DNA of 64,000 nucleotides from Pempheris klunzingeri (Eukaryota > Chordata > Actinopteri > Acropomatiformes > Pempheridae): positions 17,470,885 to 17,534,884 of the forward strand of contig NC_092029.1 in NCBI RefSeq assembly GCF_042242105.1. The letters run 5' to 3'. Positions within the stretch are counted from its first letter, which is position 1, and each line of letters begins with the position of its first letter. Positions 62,541-64,000 of the stretch are shown here, in pieces. A program made the translations under genes and the position numbers. Below the pieces are notes generated by a model, which saw only the letters and a list, made by a program, of their open reading frames with translations, was not told where the DNA came from and ran no database searches.

Positions 62541-63072
62541 CCCTCCAACAAACAACACTCACTGATCCCCCACCTCTTGCACTGGACTGACTGAATATGC
62601 ACATAACATACTACCCATCAACCATACTATTATATTTTTGCATTATCATTATTGTTGTAAACTTTATTATTATCATATTGAACTATTATTAATATGGTTG
62701 TTATTGGAACTGTCAATATCATTAGTATTATTGTCATATAGTATATTATTATTATTATTACTATACCAGTAGTTATGATTGACGGTAGTACTGTACTTGC
62801 ACATATTTATCAATTCTATATTATACTATTATACCATACAACAATACACATTTACACTACTCTCATACCTGCTACGTATATATTACCTCACTGTCATAAA
62901 CTTCTTTTTAAGGTGTTACTCTTTTTCTAATGCGCTTTTTAATTTTGTACTTTAATGTTGTACATTGGGCTGTTGCAACTCCTGAATTTCCTCCATGGGG
63001 ATCAATAAAGGATTATTGTTATTATTATTATTAAAATGTGGGAGCTGTTCATATGTATGCATGGTTAGCTAA

Positions 63073-63108
63073 CGTTAGCTAATTAGCTAGCGTTAGCTAA
63101 TTAGCTAG
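63073..63108. repeat. Two tandem 18-bp units rich in GCTAGC/TTAGCTAA
   Basis: CGTTAGCTAATTAGCTAG occurs twice in exact tandem, preceded by a half-copy. Such palindromic GTTAGC words are common in teleosts; others occur near 43,488-43,525 and 49,090. Confidence 0.85.
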
Positions 63109-63119
63109 CTTCTGACCAC

Positions 63120-64000
63120 CATGTGTTTGTTCTGTTTGTGTTCGGTCATTCAGCCTCAGACTGACCTCATTAACCAAAGCCAACTCCGCATCTTCATGAT
63201 GTTTTCCTCCGGTAGTTTTCCAGTTTTCTCCTCCTCCAAACATCTTTTTGAAGCAGAAAAACGAGCTGCAAAAAAAAACGTGCCAACAATCCGCTCAGGT
63301 TCTGACGTCACCTGCTGCTGCGGAAGTGTCCTGACTTCATTTCCAGTGTTTCCAACTTGGCGACTTTCTCGCTAAATCTGGCGACTTTCCAAATCCTCTT
63401 GGCGACTTTTTCTTGTGTTATTGGAGACTTTTCTGGTGTTATTGGAGACTGATGTGAAAGCACACAGTCAGTGTCCTCAACAAGCGGCAGGTGCTGCCGT
63501 TAGCTCCTCCCCCTCCCGAAGCTCTCACAGGAGCCTCGTGCAGCTGCAGAGAGGACAGAGGAGAGCCGCTCCACTCCGCGTGCACGCTGCTCATGAATCG
63601 CACACGCGCAGAGCCGCCGCTGATCCCGCCCTGGCTCACAGAGCGGGATGGAAATATGAATGTTTCTTGGCTGTCACACTAAAATAAATCATTGCATTTG
63701 AGCCACACAGCCTCAGTCACTTCCTCACCTGGTCCACTGTGTGTGAGCCTCTCTGGGACAGAAGCTAATCTAGCTAGCTGGCTCATCATGTCTCAGTCTA
63801 AAGTGGACGCTCAGAAACAGAGAAAGAAGTGGGAATCAAACCTGAATTCAAAGGCTGGTTGAAGCCGTTTATTGGAGACCATACACAGGCATGCTGCCTG
63901 GATTGTAAGGCTGATTTCTACATCAAACTGTGATATAAAAAAAACACATGACAACTCAAAAACATACTGAAAAGACAAAGCCTTACAACAGTTCCACCCA
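63120..64000 (+). mobile_element. Start of a hAT-like DNA transposon with zinc-finger ORF, runs off the window
   Basis: A 5' leader contains a short tandem of GGCGACTTT(T) units at 63,358-63,415. At 63,788 an ATG opens MSQSKVDAQKQRKKWESN; after a one-base loss at about 63,842 the next frame continues PEFKGWLKPFIGDHTQACC with LDCKADFYIKL. This resembles the zinc-finger N-terminus (EFKGWL...GD...C..C) of ZNF862/hAT-type transposase-derived proteins. A stop follows about 63,931. Broken copy; family by recollection. Confidence 0.5.

Larger units (their letters stand above)
60775..63034 (+). mobile_element. Internally deleted non-LTR retrotransposon (CR1/L2/Rex-like), interrupted
   Basis: Pieces in order: endonuclease-like MRPHYLPQEFSHTVAVIVF with VIVFIPSSAVARTASDFIHS (about 60,820-60,925); EVWNGTKQMTG and LSLFFNRFN before the RT (61,000-61,115); RT start ELFRLKRSKASGPDNINPRM and GQLAGPLQHLFNLSLRL (61,257-61,385), then VPELWKTSCVVPVPK in the next frame. 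The C-terminal tail is VNELVRKASSVVGLELDSLE (61,470-61,630). After the insertion at 61,640-62,540 the 3' UTR resumes and ends GGGGATCAATAAAGGATTAT plus a TTATTA tail. Most of the RT is missing. The clade is a judgement from memory. Confidence 0.75.

Noticed and set aside
58599-64000. Search for LTR retrovirus or Polinton copies in the repeat-rich end
   Set aside because: No paired LTRs, gag, integrase, capsid or polB-like sequence recognised; all identifiable pieces fit LINEs or DNA transposons.

Overview
This is vertebrate nuclear DNA, almost certainly from a teleost fish. It has long introns with GT-AG junctions, CpG-poor gene bodies, many (AC)n microsatellites, and dense DNA-transposon and LINE debris of kinds common in percomorph genomes. 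The percomorph placement is an inference from the repeats. No prokaryotic genes, CRISPR arrays or LTR/viral copies were recognised.

Layout. (1) 250-~16,390, plus strand: dpysl5 (CRMP5), 13 coding exons giving 569 aa, with a probable long 3' UTR. (2) ~17,250-27,170, plus: mapre3 (microtubule end-binding protein EB3), 7 coding exons giving 273 aa, or 259 aa if the 42-nt exon is skipped. (3) ~28,400-42,350, plus: tmem214, 17 coding exons giving 685 aa. (4) 43,355-44,576, plus: a tRNA cluster of one intron-containing tRNA-Tyr(GTA) and three identical tRNA-Ala(AGC). (5) 46,806-~48,990, minus: ccdc25, 9 coding exons giving 207 aa. (6) ~49,600-58,365, plus: esco2, cohesin acetyltransferase, 14 coding exons giving 662 aa, head-to-head with ccdc25. 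(7) 58,600-64,000: gene-free repeat graveyard. It holds a GGGCCCGAGCACC-type repeat, a Harbinger-like MITE with intact target-site duplication, a ~690-bp fold-back palindrome, a deleted LINE interrupted by an opposite-strand LINE, and the start of a hAT-like transposon.

All five protein genes were rebuilt exon by exon. Every splice phase closes, and the lengths are near those of the human orthologues as recalled. dpysl5-mapre3-tmem214 follows the gene order of human 2p23, while ccdc25-esco2 are neighbours on human 8p21. The tRNA cluster lies at the junction of these two blocks.

The genes do not form one pathway. dpysl5 and mapre3 both concern the neuronal cytoskeleton, tmem214 is an ER membrane protein, ccdc25 is an NFACT-R-domain protein, and esco2 acts in sister-chromatid cohesion. 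I found no convincing new biological system. The points most worth checking are CRE-like TGACGTCA sites at matching distances before all three tRNA-Ala genes (a variant before tRNA-Tyr), the tRNA cluster at a synteny joint, the EB3 C-terminus ending in Phe, two opposed hAT-MITEs around the mapre3 first exon, and the fold-back element.
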